Below, piece by piece: positions 6,707-12,465 of a stretch of DNA of 12,465 bases; the first letter of the stretch is position 1, and each line of letters opens with the position of its first letter. The stretch comes from Acetobacterium sp. Lineage in GTDB: Bacteria > Bacillota > Clostridia > Eubacteriales > Eubacteriaceae. The stretch covers positions 1 to 12,465 of the forward strand of contig JAKLQL010000440.1 in assembly GCA_022013395.1 (NCBI GenBank). Direction: 5' to 3'. Under the pieces are notes generated by a model that was given only the letters and a program-made list of their open reading frames with translations, was not told the origin of the DNA and made no database searches. The translations under genes and the position numbers were made by a program.

Positions 6707-8030
6707 AAGTGTTCAATTCCTCCACTTCCAATGATTTAACACTTTTCAGTCGGGAAACAACAATCCCGACGCTGGCCAGCGCCACCCCGGTAATCACAAT
6801 CAGCAGAGCATTGCCTCTGCCTGCGCCGGCACCGATTACCGCTCCGATGTTCATAGCAAGGACACTATTTCCGCTCATAAATGGCTCAAACAGATAATCT
6901 GAAAGCAGGCCGGAGGCGATAAACGCCAAAATATAGCCCATCTGCGTAATCAGGCCGATCAGTCCAAAGGCTCGGCCCTGAACCTCATTGGCCAGATTCT
7001 TCCGGATCAGGACTTCGGCGCCAATCTGGATCGCCGGCATAAAGACAAACATCATAAATCCGAATGCTGCTATTAAAAAAAGATTTTCACTGACACCAAT
7101 CAGCGCAAAAAAGGTTCCGCACCCCGACAATCCGATTGCCAGCATCCGACCATAAGATTTGGTCTGCTTCAGACAACTGATCAGGATGCTTCCCGCCATC
7201 ATCCCTAAGGCAATAATCGTGGTCAAAATTCCCAATTCTGTTTCCCCTGCCAGTGCGAGCACCAGCGGTTTACTTAAAATCTGGACAAAGCCAAGACAGA
7301 ATACCGCAATTGTCATAATCACAATTATTGTCATCATGCCGCTTTTACTGCGTATGGCGGCAATCCCTTCTTTCATTTCCCGGGTAAAGCTTAGTGCTGC
7401 GTCACTTCGGGGTTTTGTCACCATGCCATTCTTAACAATTGCAATGATTAAAACGGTTGTAAAGAAGGTAAGCATATCAATGATGATCAAGGTGCTGACT
7501 GTGGTAACCTGCAACAGCAGCCCGGCCAGCGCCGGGGAAATAATAAGCTTGGCACTGTTGGCAATCTGAACCATGCCGCCGCCCCGGGCAAAATCTTCTT
7601 CCGACAATAAATCTGTCATGGTCGCCTTAAACGCCGGTTCTGTCAACGCCGTAAAAATGGAACTGACCCCGACCCCAATGCAGATGACTACAATCGAAGG
7701 ACTGGCACTCATCACCGAAACAAGACAAATCACTAGTCCCAGACCGGAAAACAATTCGCCCAAAATCATCATGAGTCGTCGGTCATAACGATCTGCCAGA
7801 ACTCCTCCCACTGGTGCCAACAGAATGGATGGCAGGAATGCGCAGATGCTGAAAATACCAGTCGCTGCAACCGACCCCGTGAACGTGAGCACATAGATGG
7901 CTAAACCAAAATCCGTCAGTCCACTGCCAATGCTTGATATAAACTCACCGGCTACCAGAATCATAAATTTCTTCATGGCCTTATTCGGGCTTTTAGTTGA
8001 ACTGTTTTTTATTTTGTTTTGTTGATTCAT
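6669..8030 (-). CDS. MFS exporter (MefA/MFS_3-like)
   Basis: A 453-residue proton-driven exporter of the major facilitator superfamily with about 12 membrane helices. After a basic cytoplasmic tail (MNQQNKIKNSSTKS) the first helix begins near residue 20. The conserved motif A loop appears as GGVLADRYDRR, between helices 2 and 3. Overall it resembles macrolide-efflux/enterobactin-exporter-like MFS proteins, so drug or metabolite export is the best guess. I chose ATG 8030 because AAGGAG lies 7 nt upstream. An in-frame TTG at 8129 would run the coding region through the operator and has no ribosome binding site. The 3' end overlaps the permease gene by 38 bp in another frame. First gene of the TetR-controlled export operon. 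Confidence 0.93.
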   Translation of the reverse strand: MNQQNKIKNSSTKSPNKAMKKFMILVAGEFISSIGSGLTDFGLAIYVLTFTGSVAATGIFSICAFLPSILLAPVGGVLADRYDRRLMMILGELFSGLGLVICLVSVMSASPSIVVICIGVGVSSIFTALTEPAFKATMTDLLSEEDFARGGGMVQIANSAKLIISPALAGLLLQVTTVSTLIIIDMLTFFTTVLIIAIVKNGMVTKPRSDAALSFTREMKEGIAAIRSKSGMMTIIVIMTIAVFCLGFVQILSKPLVLALAGETELGILTTIIALGMMAGSILISCLKQTKSYGRMLAIGLSGCGTFFALIGVSENLFLIAAFGFMMFVFMPAIQIGAEVLIRKNLANEVQGRAFGLIGLITQMGYILAFIASGLLSDYLFEPFMSGNSVLAMNIGAVIGAGAGRGNALLIVITGVALASVGIVVSRLKSVKSLEVEELNTYETVVESCPKGL

Positions 8031-8077
8031 TGTTTTTCTCCTTAACGCTTGTCTGTAATTAACATCATTTACATCGG

Positions 8078-8114
8078 TTACCACCATATCGACCGTCGGT
8101 CGATATGGTGGTAA
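8078..8114. promoter_or_regulatory. TetR operator before the MFS-ABC operon, 37-bp palindrome
   Basis: Two perfect 18-bp arms around one central base (8096), with the core TATCGACCGTCGGTCGATA shared exactly with the site before tetR. It ends 47 nt before the MFS start codon. On the minus strand a -35-like TTGCAA lies at 8124-8129, so at 17-18-bp spacing the -10 would fall inside the palindrome (CATATC or TATCGA), where bound TetR would block polymerase. The operator is clear; the exact promoter elements are not. Confidence 0.88.
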
Positions 8115-8153
8115 AAAAAATACTTGCAAATCCGCCTGTGAAAAAATAGCTAC

Positions 8154-8229
8154 ACCATACCGATAATTGTTATGTTATCGCAATCCGTTTTATGTGTAAA
8201 ACAGATACTTTACAATTGATCGGTACGGT
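8154..8229. repeat. Nested inverted repeats in the tetR-MFS spacer
   Basis: The outer arms at 8154-8170 and 8212-8229 are inverted copies with one mismatch and one extra base. Inside are two small perfect hairpins: CGATAA/TTATCG (8161-8180) and GTTTTA/TAAAAC around TGTG (8187-8202); the first overlaps the outer left arm, so these are alternative folds. No T-tract follows on the minus strand, so a classical terminator for tetR is not supported. It could be a folded RNA leader, a weak terminator or a second regulatory site. Confidence 0.45.
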
Positions 8230-8273
8230 ATTTTGGTGACCACCTATAATATATCTAATAGTTTTTCTGACCA

Positions 8274-8897
8274 CTAGGCAAACATCTGTAAAAAGCCGTC
8301 CAATTCACCTTCTTTTGTCCCCAACAGTCTTTCAATATTGGCTAAGAAAGCCTGTATCTTTTGAGGATAAACATCCATCTCCCATTCCATAATATTACTG
8401 TCAAACAGCATATGTCCCAACAGTAAAATGGATTCAATGGATTCCGTCGGATACTCGGTATGGAAAACATCCTGCTCCAAACCTTCCCTAACCGGTTCCT
8501 CCAGAAGCGGCGTCATCCGCTTTAACATCGCCTTTGTATACAATTGTTCCAGCTTGGCATTTTCAACTTTGTGCATTTCTTCCTTAATCTCATCCGATCC
8601 TTCAAACTCCGGAGCCTGGGCCATAATCGCCATCATAATACGATTCATCAGCGGAATCGATTTATCCTTTAAAATCCGCTCGGCCCGCCGGGCACCTTCA
8701 TCGACAATATCCAGAATAATCGCTGCCAGCACTTCTTCCTTTGAAGAAAAATAATAGTAGAAAGTACCTTTAGCAATATCGACAATTTTCAATATATCAT
8801 TCACCGAAGTATGATCATAGCCTTTCTTAACGAATAATTCCCGAGCCACCAGAAGAATTTCGCGTTTTCGGACTTCACCTTCCTTGATTGTTTTCAT
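8274..8897 (-). CDS. TetR-family transcriptional repressor
   Basis: A 207-residue one-component regulator of typical TetR length. The N-terminal DNA-binding domain (about 10-56) shows the standard pattern ILLVARELFVKKGYDHTSV, then a recognition-helix region ending KGTFYYYFSSKEEVL (44-58). The remainder, about 60-207, is the helical ligand and dimer domain, which varies with ligand. The start at 8897 has GAGGTGA about 5 nt upstream. Identical palindromes overlap its own start region and precede the MFS operon, so it very likely represses itself and the exporters until an inducer binds. The gap to the MFS gene is 243 nt with no strong terminator, so some read-through is possible. The inducer cannot be read from the sequence. 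Confidence 0.95.
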   Translation of the reverse strand: MKTIKEGEVRKREILLVARELFVKKGYDHTSVNDILKIVDIAKGTFYYYFSSKEEVLAAIILDIVDEGARRAERILKDKSIPLMNRIMMAIMAQAPEFEGSDEIKEEMHKVENAKLEQLYTKAMLKRMTPLLEEPVREGLEQDVFHTEYPTESIESILLLGHMLFDSNIMEWEMDVYPQKIQAFLANIERLLGTKEGELDGFLQMFA

Positions 8898-8911
8898 GTC
8901 TCACCTCGCTT

Positions 8912-8930
8912 TATCGACCGTCGGTCGATA
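8912..8930. promoter_or_regulatory. TetR operator over the tetR transcription start
   Basis: A perfect palindrome TATCGACCGTCGGTCGATA around one central base, identical to the core of the site at 8078-8114. It begins 5 nt past the -10 of the tetR promoter and ends 14 nt before the start codon, covering the expected +1. This position implies negative autoregulation. Confidence 0.9.
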
Positions 8931-8935
8931 TCAAT

Positions 8936-8964
8936 ATAATAAAAGAAATGTGTGAACCTGTCAA
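8936..8964 (-). promoter_or_regulatory. tetR promoter
   Basis: On the minus strand, TTGACA (8959-8964), a 17-bp spacer and TATTAT (8936-8941): a near-consensus housekeeping promoter. It fires directly into the 19-bp operator. Confidence 0.88.
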
Positions 8965-9029
8965 GCGTTATTTAAAATAATGTCTTATCTTCCCAATGAA
9001 AACCTTTGGCCACAGTACTCACTGTTTAA

Positions 9030-9066
9030 AATGCAAAAGAACTTCCGTGGGAAGCTCTTTTGCATT
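9030..9066 (-). terminator. Terminator of the reductase operon
   Basis: A 17-bp stem with a 3-nt loop (16-nt arms at 9031-9046 and 9050-9065, flanked by an A-T pair). The single mismatch on the plus strand becomes a G-U pair on the minus strand, so it favours minus-strand transcripts. It is followed by a short T-stretch (TTTAAA) and lies 27 nt past the last stop codon, just before the tetR promoter. Confidence 0.75.
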
Positions 9067-9092
9067 AATTTTGAATTTTATTCTTTTTTTAA

Positions 9093-9593
9093 TTAGCTAT
9101 AGGTTGCATAATATTCTGATTCTGCCTGTTGTGCTTTTTGAGATCCGACATTACAGCGCGGATTGACTAATGAGCAGTTTTTGCCACAGCCACCACAGCG
9201 GAACTGAGAAAGAAATTCACTTAAACTGGGAACCACGGGAACCGGCTCAGTGACAACCTCCTCCTGGGCAGTCGATGTTGATGTTTCTGGAACAATGACT
9301 TCTTGGGTCGGTGCTGCGGCCGCTGCAACCGTGGTAGTGGGCTCAACTGGGGCTGCGGCGACAGTAGCAGTTTCTGTCATTGTTGCCATAGGAGTCTCTG
9401 CTGCGGTAACAGCCGGGGTTACCGTTTCTGTGACAACCTCTGCTATGGTATTCTTTACCACGATGGCCGGCGGAATTTCCACTTGCGCTGCCATCACCGT
9501 TTCATAACTTCTGTAAGTCGTGGCTACAACACCATATACTATCAGTACTGCTGCAATGGCTGCTCCAAATTGCTTAATAATTTTGATTTTCAT
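9093..9593 (-). CDS. Membrane-anchored protein with long linker and C-terminal four-Cys motif
   Basis: 166 residues. A basic N-terminus and one hydrophobic segment (about 9-26) form a signal anchor or signal peptide; a possible signal-peptidase site follows VMA near residue 35. Residues about 44-122 are low complexity, almost only Ala, Thr, Val, Pro and Glu, and look like an extended wall-spanning linker. The end (131-166) is a compact domain with Cys133, Cys136, Cys140 and Cys147 (RCGGCGKNC, then PRCNVG) and an Ala/Tyr-rich tail. The C-x2-C-x3-C-x6-C spacing could bind Fe-S, zinc or heme-free metal, or act as a dithiol pair. I do not recognise a named family. AGGAGG lies 6 nt before ATG 9593. 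It follows the CcdA-like gene by 11 nt, so a role as that carrier's external partner is a reasonable inference. Last gene of the operon. Confidence 0.82.
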   Translation of the reverse strand: MKIKIIKQFGAAIAAVLIVYGVVATTYRSYETVMAAQVEIPPAIVVKNTIAEVVTETVTPAVTAAETPMATMTETATVAAAPVEPTTTVAAAAAPTQEVIVPETSTSTAQEEVVTEPVPVVPSLSEFLSQFRCGGCGKNCSLVNPRCNVGSQKAQQAESEYYATYS

Positions 9594-9604
9594 TCAAATC
9601 CTCC

Positions 9605-10282
9605 TCATACCAAATTTATAATTGACCCGATTGAAAATAGGGTTAATAAAACGTAACTGCCCAACCGAAACCACTGCAGCTGCTGGGGAATTTCTTTAGC
9701 GATTTTCCCCGATAGTACGCCGGACAAAATTACCATCAGTAAAATCGGTGTCAGCGTACTGGCTGCGGCAAACACCCCACCCACCAATGCGGCGGTTGAA
9801 AAAGGCAAGGTCGCAGCCACACCGATCATCATAATCAGCGGCGCACAGGGGGATGCCCCATAGGCAAATCCTGCTGTGAATAATGGGATCAAACCTTTTG
9901 GATTAGCCTTTTTTTCCTCGGAACACCCCGAACAGTGGCTGGATGGATTTTTGTAATCCATAATCCATTTTCCGATCAAAACCAGCCCCAATGTAATCAT
10001 CGATAATTCCAGTATCAGACTTAGATTTACATTCCCCACATAACCGGCCGCATCAATAAATTGACTGCCGATCAGCGAAGCCAGGGAACACAATAGCACC
10101 ACGGCGATGATCTTACCGAGAAAAAAGCTTAGAAAAGAAATTATCGATTTTTTCATGCCACCGGCATGAGTAACAATATAGCTGGACAAAAAGACACTGA
10201 CCGCCGGACTGCAACAAGTGCCACATCCCAGACCGACTGACAGCGCGGTTGCCAAAACTGGAATCAGCAATGCCAACTCCAT
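9605..10282 (-). CDS. CcdA/DsbD-like membrane thiol-redox carrier
   Basis: 225 residues with about six hydrophobic helices, the size of CcdA/DsbD-core proteins (TauE/DsbD_2-like), which pass reducing equivalents from cytoplasmic thioredoxin to outside proteins by paired membrane cysteines. The first helix carries CGTCCSPA (Cys20, Cys23, Cys24), matching the C-x(n)-CxP pattern of the family. The second half has GASPCAPLI (Cys146), matching the other active cysteine. A loop between helices 3 and 4 adds HCSGC (Cys117, Cys120), an extra CxxC pair not usual in minimal CcdA. No cytochrome c gene is near, so classical cytochrome maturation is not indicated. ATG 10282 comes 2 nt after the activase stop codon; the ribosome binding site is weak, so coupled translation is likely. 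Alternative: a metal or sulfur-compound transporter of the same superfamily. Confidence 0.8.
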   Translation of the reverse strand: MELALLIPVLATALSVGLGCGTCCSPAVSVFLSSYIVTHAGGMKKSIISFLSFFLGKIIAVVLLCSLASLIGSQFIDAAGYVGNVNLSLILELSMITLGLVLIGKWIMDYKNPSSHCSGCSEEKKANPKGLIPLFTAGFAYGASPCAPLIMMIGVAATLPFSTAALVGGVFAAASTLTPILLMVILSGVLSGKIAKEIPQQLQWFRLGSYVLLTLFSIGSIINLV

Positions 10283-10284
10283 GG

Positions 10285-11073
10285 TCAGGCTCTTTCGCTG
10301 GCAATTAATGCCGCCCCGATGGCACCATTAAACTGCGGGTGTCTGGCTACATAGACGTCCCGCATCATCTCTTCCTCAAAGGCTTTGTGCACTCCGATAT
10401 TAAGAGCGCCCCCGCCGGTCATCAGAATATCCCCGCCCTTTTCAGCTTTTTTCATCATCTTGATGATCCGTTTGGCCATTGATAAGTGCATGCCGGCCAA
10501 AATATCCCGACGATCATATTTTCTGGCCACCAGCGACACCACTTCAGACTGGGCAAAAACCACGCAGGTGCTGTTAATATCGCAGGGAGCTTGACTTTCT
10601 AACGAAAGCGGCCCCACCTGGTCGATGGTTGTTTCTAAAATCTGGGCAATAACTTCCATAAATTTACCGGTTCCGGCGGCACATTTATCGTTCATGGTAA
10701 AGTTTTTGACGGCGTAATTTTTATCCAGATAAATAATCTTGCTGTCCTGGCCGCCGATATCAATAATCATTCCCGGCCGGTAACCTTTCGGGGCGGTTAA
10801 GCGGACACCATAAGCATGGGCAGTAATTTCTGAAATATCGTCATCGGCAATGTCAAATACCTTCCGGCTGTAACCGGTGGCCATGGTATACCGCACTGCT
10901 GATCGGCTGATGCCGCGTCGCTGACACATTTTTTCAATTAAAGCACTGGCCGAGCCGTTGTTATCAATACCGGTGTTGGTCACCATGGCATCCACCACCT
11001 GGTTATCACAAATAAGGGCTGCCTTGGTATAGGTTGATCCGCCGTCTAATCCGGCATAATAGTTTTTGTTCAT
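10285..11073 (-). CDS. ATP-dependent [4Fe-4S] activase for the double-cubane reductase (HgdC/YjiL-like)
   Basis: A 262-residue ASKHA-fold ATPase that injects low-potential electrons into its partner reductase with ATP hydrolysis. It shows phosphate loop 1 GLDGGSTYTK (8-17), phosphate loop 2 DIGGQDSK (105-112) and adenosine motif TGGGALN (219-225). Cys131 (NDKCAAGTG) and Cys170 (NSTCVVFAQSEV) would, in a homodimer, hold one shared [4Fe-4S] cluster. Length matches HgdC/FldI/YjiL activases. I chose ATG 11073 because AGGTGA lies 5 nt upstream; an in-frame ATG at 11094 has no binding site and would overlap the reductase gene. The start lies 1 nt after the reductase stop codon, so the pair is made together. 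A ferredoxin or flavodoxin is the usual electron donor; the ferredoxin encoded at 1355-1543 is a candidate but not linked. Confidence 0.95.
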   Translation of the reverse strand: MNKNYYAGLDGGSTYTKAALICDNQVVDAMVTNTGIDNNGSASALIEKMCQRRGISRSAVRYTMATGYSRKVFDIADDDISEITAHAYGVRLTAPKGYRPGMIIDIGGQDSKIIYLDKNYAVKNFTMNDKCAAGTGKFMEVIAQILETTIDQVGPLSLESQAPCDINSTCVVFAQSEVVSLVARKYDRRDILAGMHLSMAKRIIKMMKKAEKGGDILMTGGGALNIGVHKAFEEEMMRDVYVARHPQFNGAIGAALIASERA

Positions 11074-11074
11074 G

Positions 11075-12379
11075 TTATTCACCTGCAATTTCATGTTTTA
11101 AGATTTTCTGTTTTTGGGGCCGCATCACCAAATCTTTTAATTTGATCAGCTCAATAAAGGCTTCGATCCGAATCCGCAATTGTTCAATGTCTTCTTCGTT
11201 GTAATCACTTTCCACCCGGATTACCGGCACCCCCAGCTTACCCAGTTCATCCTCTAGGGTCTGATATTCAAAGTCGTAAACCAGACACCCGCGAAGGACG
11301 TGATAAACCACGCCTTGAACCTGATGGTCTTTGATCATCTGTTTGATCCGGTAAATCCGCTGGTTATTGTCCACAAAGGTGGGACAGGTGCAGGGTCGGG
11401 TATACCGATTGGCCAGAGATCGCATTAAACCGTCAAAGCTCTGATCCACCACCACCGTGGGGTCATAAATCGATCGTTCCCCCATACAGGTTTCATCCCC
11501 CACCAGAATGCCGCCCATTTCTTCAATTAACAGCGGGATTTTGATATTGGGGAAAATAATCGGCGAGCCGGTGACCATAATCCGCGGCTGTTTGTCTTTG
11601 CTGACATACGCTTTATCCTTTTTGCGCCGGGCCAGTTCTTTATTTAACAGATGCAGCTGTTCACTCCACTGATCCACCGGCATGTAGGAAAAAGCGTTCA
11701 TCAATGCCATGGCATGAGTCCCTTTGATCAGCGCTGGCACATGTTTTTTGTAGTCATTGAATTTTGACATTTCATACTGGGCAAAACCCATTTGATCGAT
11801 ACTTTTCGCCAGACTTTTATAGGTAATGGTGTTTCCGGTTACCTTTTCCAATTCTGGAATCAGCTGATAGAGCTCCTGGACATATTGTTCCATATCATCG
11901 TCATCACTTTTTGATGTTGGCACATGCAGTGAATAGGTCGGCACCATTTCTTTTAACATGCCGGCCATTTTCTTTTTACAGTCGCAGGTGATCGGTATCA
12001 CCATCAGTTTGCACGCTTCATAAATCGGCATCACTTCCATGGCCTGAAACCCTATCACCGCCTTAATCAGGGGACAGGCATCCCGGGGCACCAGATCATC
12101 GCCAATCGAAAAGGCGGTATAACTGCCGCTGCATAGTTTCACTGGCTGAGCGCCGACGGCATAAATCAATTCATGGGGCACCATCACACAATAGGTTCCC
12201 ACGATCTTGGTATCGGCTGATTTTTCCACATTTTTCATGTCCACATAGATGTCTTTGAGTACTTTGAAAAAAGGCTGCATTGCTTCCGGAGCGCCGTTTA
12301 ATTCTTCCAGCCGTCTTAAATATTTACCAGACACCTTGGTGGATTTATTCATAAACCGCTGCCGTTGTCGCTCTTCCAT
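11075..12379 (-). CDS. Double-cubane-cluster anaerobic reductase (2-hydroxyacyl-CoA dehydratase superfamily, YjiM/DCCP-like)
   Basis: 434 residues from ATG 12379. It belongs to the HgdB/FldC/BcrB superfamily; the single-subunit form beside an activase matches double-cubane proteins, which use an [8Fe-9S] cluster for ATP-dependent reduction of small molecules. Family segments include GTYCVMVPHELIYAVGA (61-77), GDETCMGER (294-302), PCTCPTF (329-335), GVVYHVLRGCLVYD (356-369) and VPVIRVESDYNEED (384-397). Ten cysteines are present (64, 83, 102, 123, 132, 134, 298, 330, 332, 365), enough for the six ligands expected. The natural substrate is unknown; no CoA-transferase or acyl-CoA gene is near, which argues against hydroxyacyl-CoA dehydration. 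The start is uncertain: the binding site before 12379 is weak (AAAGAG), ATG 12352 has none, and the frame stays open to the right edge through a VNIENK-encoding repeat, so the protein may begin outside the window. Confidence 0.9.
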   Translation of the reverse strand: MEERQRQRFMNKSTKVSGKYLRRLEELNGAPEAMQPFFKVLKDIYVDMKNVEKSADTKIVGTYCVMVPHELIYAVGAQPVKLCSGSYTAFSIGDDLVPRDACPLIKAVIGFQAMEVMPIYEACKLMVIPITCDCKKKMAGMLKEMVPTYSLHVPTSKSDDDDMEQYVQELYQLIPELEKVTGNTITYKSLAKSIDQMGFAQYEMSKFNDYKKHVPALIKGTHAMALMNAFSYMPVDQWSEQLHLLNKELARRKKDKAYVSKDKQPRIMVTGSPIIFPNIKIPLLIEEMGGILVGDETCMGERSIYDPTVVVDQSFDGLMRSLANRYTRPCTCPTFVDNNQRIYRIKQMIKDHQVQGVVYHVLRGCLVYDFEYQTLEDELGKLGVPVIRVESDYNEEDIEQLRIRIEAFIELIKLKDLVMRPQKQKILKHEIAGE

Positions 12380-12395
12380 GGGCGAACGCTCTTTA

Positions 12396-12465
12396 ACTTT
12401 ATTCTCAATATTTACTTTATTCTCAATATTTACTTTATTCTCAATATTTACTTTATTCTCAATAT
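12396..12465. repeat. Perfect 18-bp tandem repeat at the right edge
   Basis: Three full copies and 16 bases of a fourth, all identical; the minus-strand unit is AAATATTGAGAATAAAGT. It may continue past the window. On the minus strand it is in frame with the reductase gene and would read VNIENK repeated, with no stop. It is either an N-terminal repeat of that protein or part of its leader. There are no spacers, so this is not a CRISPR array. Confidence 0.9.

Noticed and set aside
7159..7569. 136-codon open frame on the plus strand
   Set aside because: It is antisense to the MFS gene, has a biased hydrophobic composition mirrored from membrane helices, and no family resemblance.
8031..8129. 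33-residue N-terminal extension of the MFS protein from a TTG
   Set aside because: It would be encoded by the operator and promoter region, has no ribosome binding site, and ATG 8030 has AAGGAG at good spacing.
9250..9656. Two overlapping plus-strand open frames opposite the Cys-rich protein and its upstream region
   Set aside because: They arise from the low-complexity Ala/Thr/Val linker read backwards; composition is repetitive and no start signals fit.
11074..11094. Upstream ATG for the activase
   Set aside because: No ribosome binding site, while ATG 11073 has AGGTGA and follows the reductase stop codon directly.
12396..12465. CRISPR array
   Set aside because: The 18-bp units are contiguous with no spacers.

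Overview
The window looks like chromosomal DNA from a low-to-moderate-GC anaerobic Firmicute (Clostridia). Signs of this are strong AGGAGG-type ribosome binding sites, TTGACA/TATAAT-type promoters, a single-cluster clostridial ferredoxin, a LexA box close to the Bacillus consensus, and a double-cubane-cluster reductase with its ATP-dependent activase. An acetogen such as Acetobacterium would fit, but that is an impression from the proteins and not something the sequence proves. Almost every gene is on the minus strand; only the EAL gene is on the plus strand.

Layout from left to right. (1) 1-1141: a Y-family DNA polymerase (dinB), cut by the left edge, with a good promoter and a LexA-like box at its start, so probably an SOS gene. 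(2) 1287-1773: a 62-residue ferredoxin preceded by a previously unlisted 55-residue Cys-rich mini-protein, ending in a clear terminator. A near-perfect inverted repeat overlaps the -35 region of the mini-protein promoter. (3) 2204-3475 (+): a c-di-GMP phosphodiesterase of the YkuI type (EAL plus a Cache/PAS-like C-terminal domain) starting at TTG, separated from the next operon by a two-way terminator. (4) 3645-8897: a TetR-regulated export locus. tetR has a textbook promoter whose start region is covered by a 19-bp palindrome. The same palindrome, extended to 37 bp, precedes an operon encoding an MFS exporter, a large FtsX/MacB-like permease and its ABC ATPase. The MFS and permease genes overlap by 38 bp. 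(5) 9093-12379 and onward: a tightly packed four-gene operon encoding a double-cubane-cluster reductase (2-hydroxyacyl-CoA dehydratase superfamily), its [4Fe-4S] ASKHA activase, a CcdA/DsbD-like six-helix membrane thiol carrier, and a membrane-anchored protein with a long Ala/Thr/Val/Pro/Glu linker and a terminal four-Cys motif. Junctions are 1, 2 and 11 nt.

The most interesting item is operon 5. Its first two genes make a known kind of ATP-driven low-potential reductase. Its last two look like a route for carrying reducing equivalents, or thiol redox state, across the membrane to an exposed Cys-rich domain. I do not know of a described system joining these four parts. The right edge also holds a perfect 18-bp tandem repeat that stays in frame with the reductase and would encode a VNIENK repeat if translation starts beyond the window.
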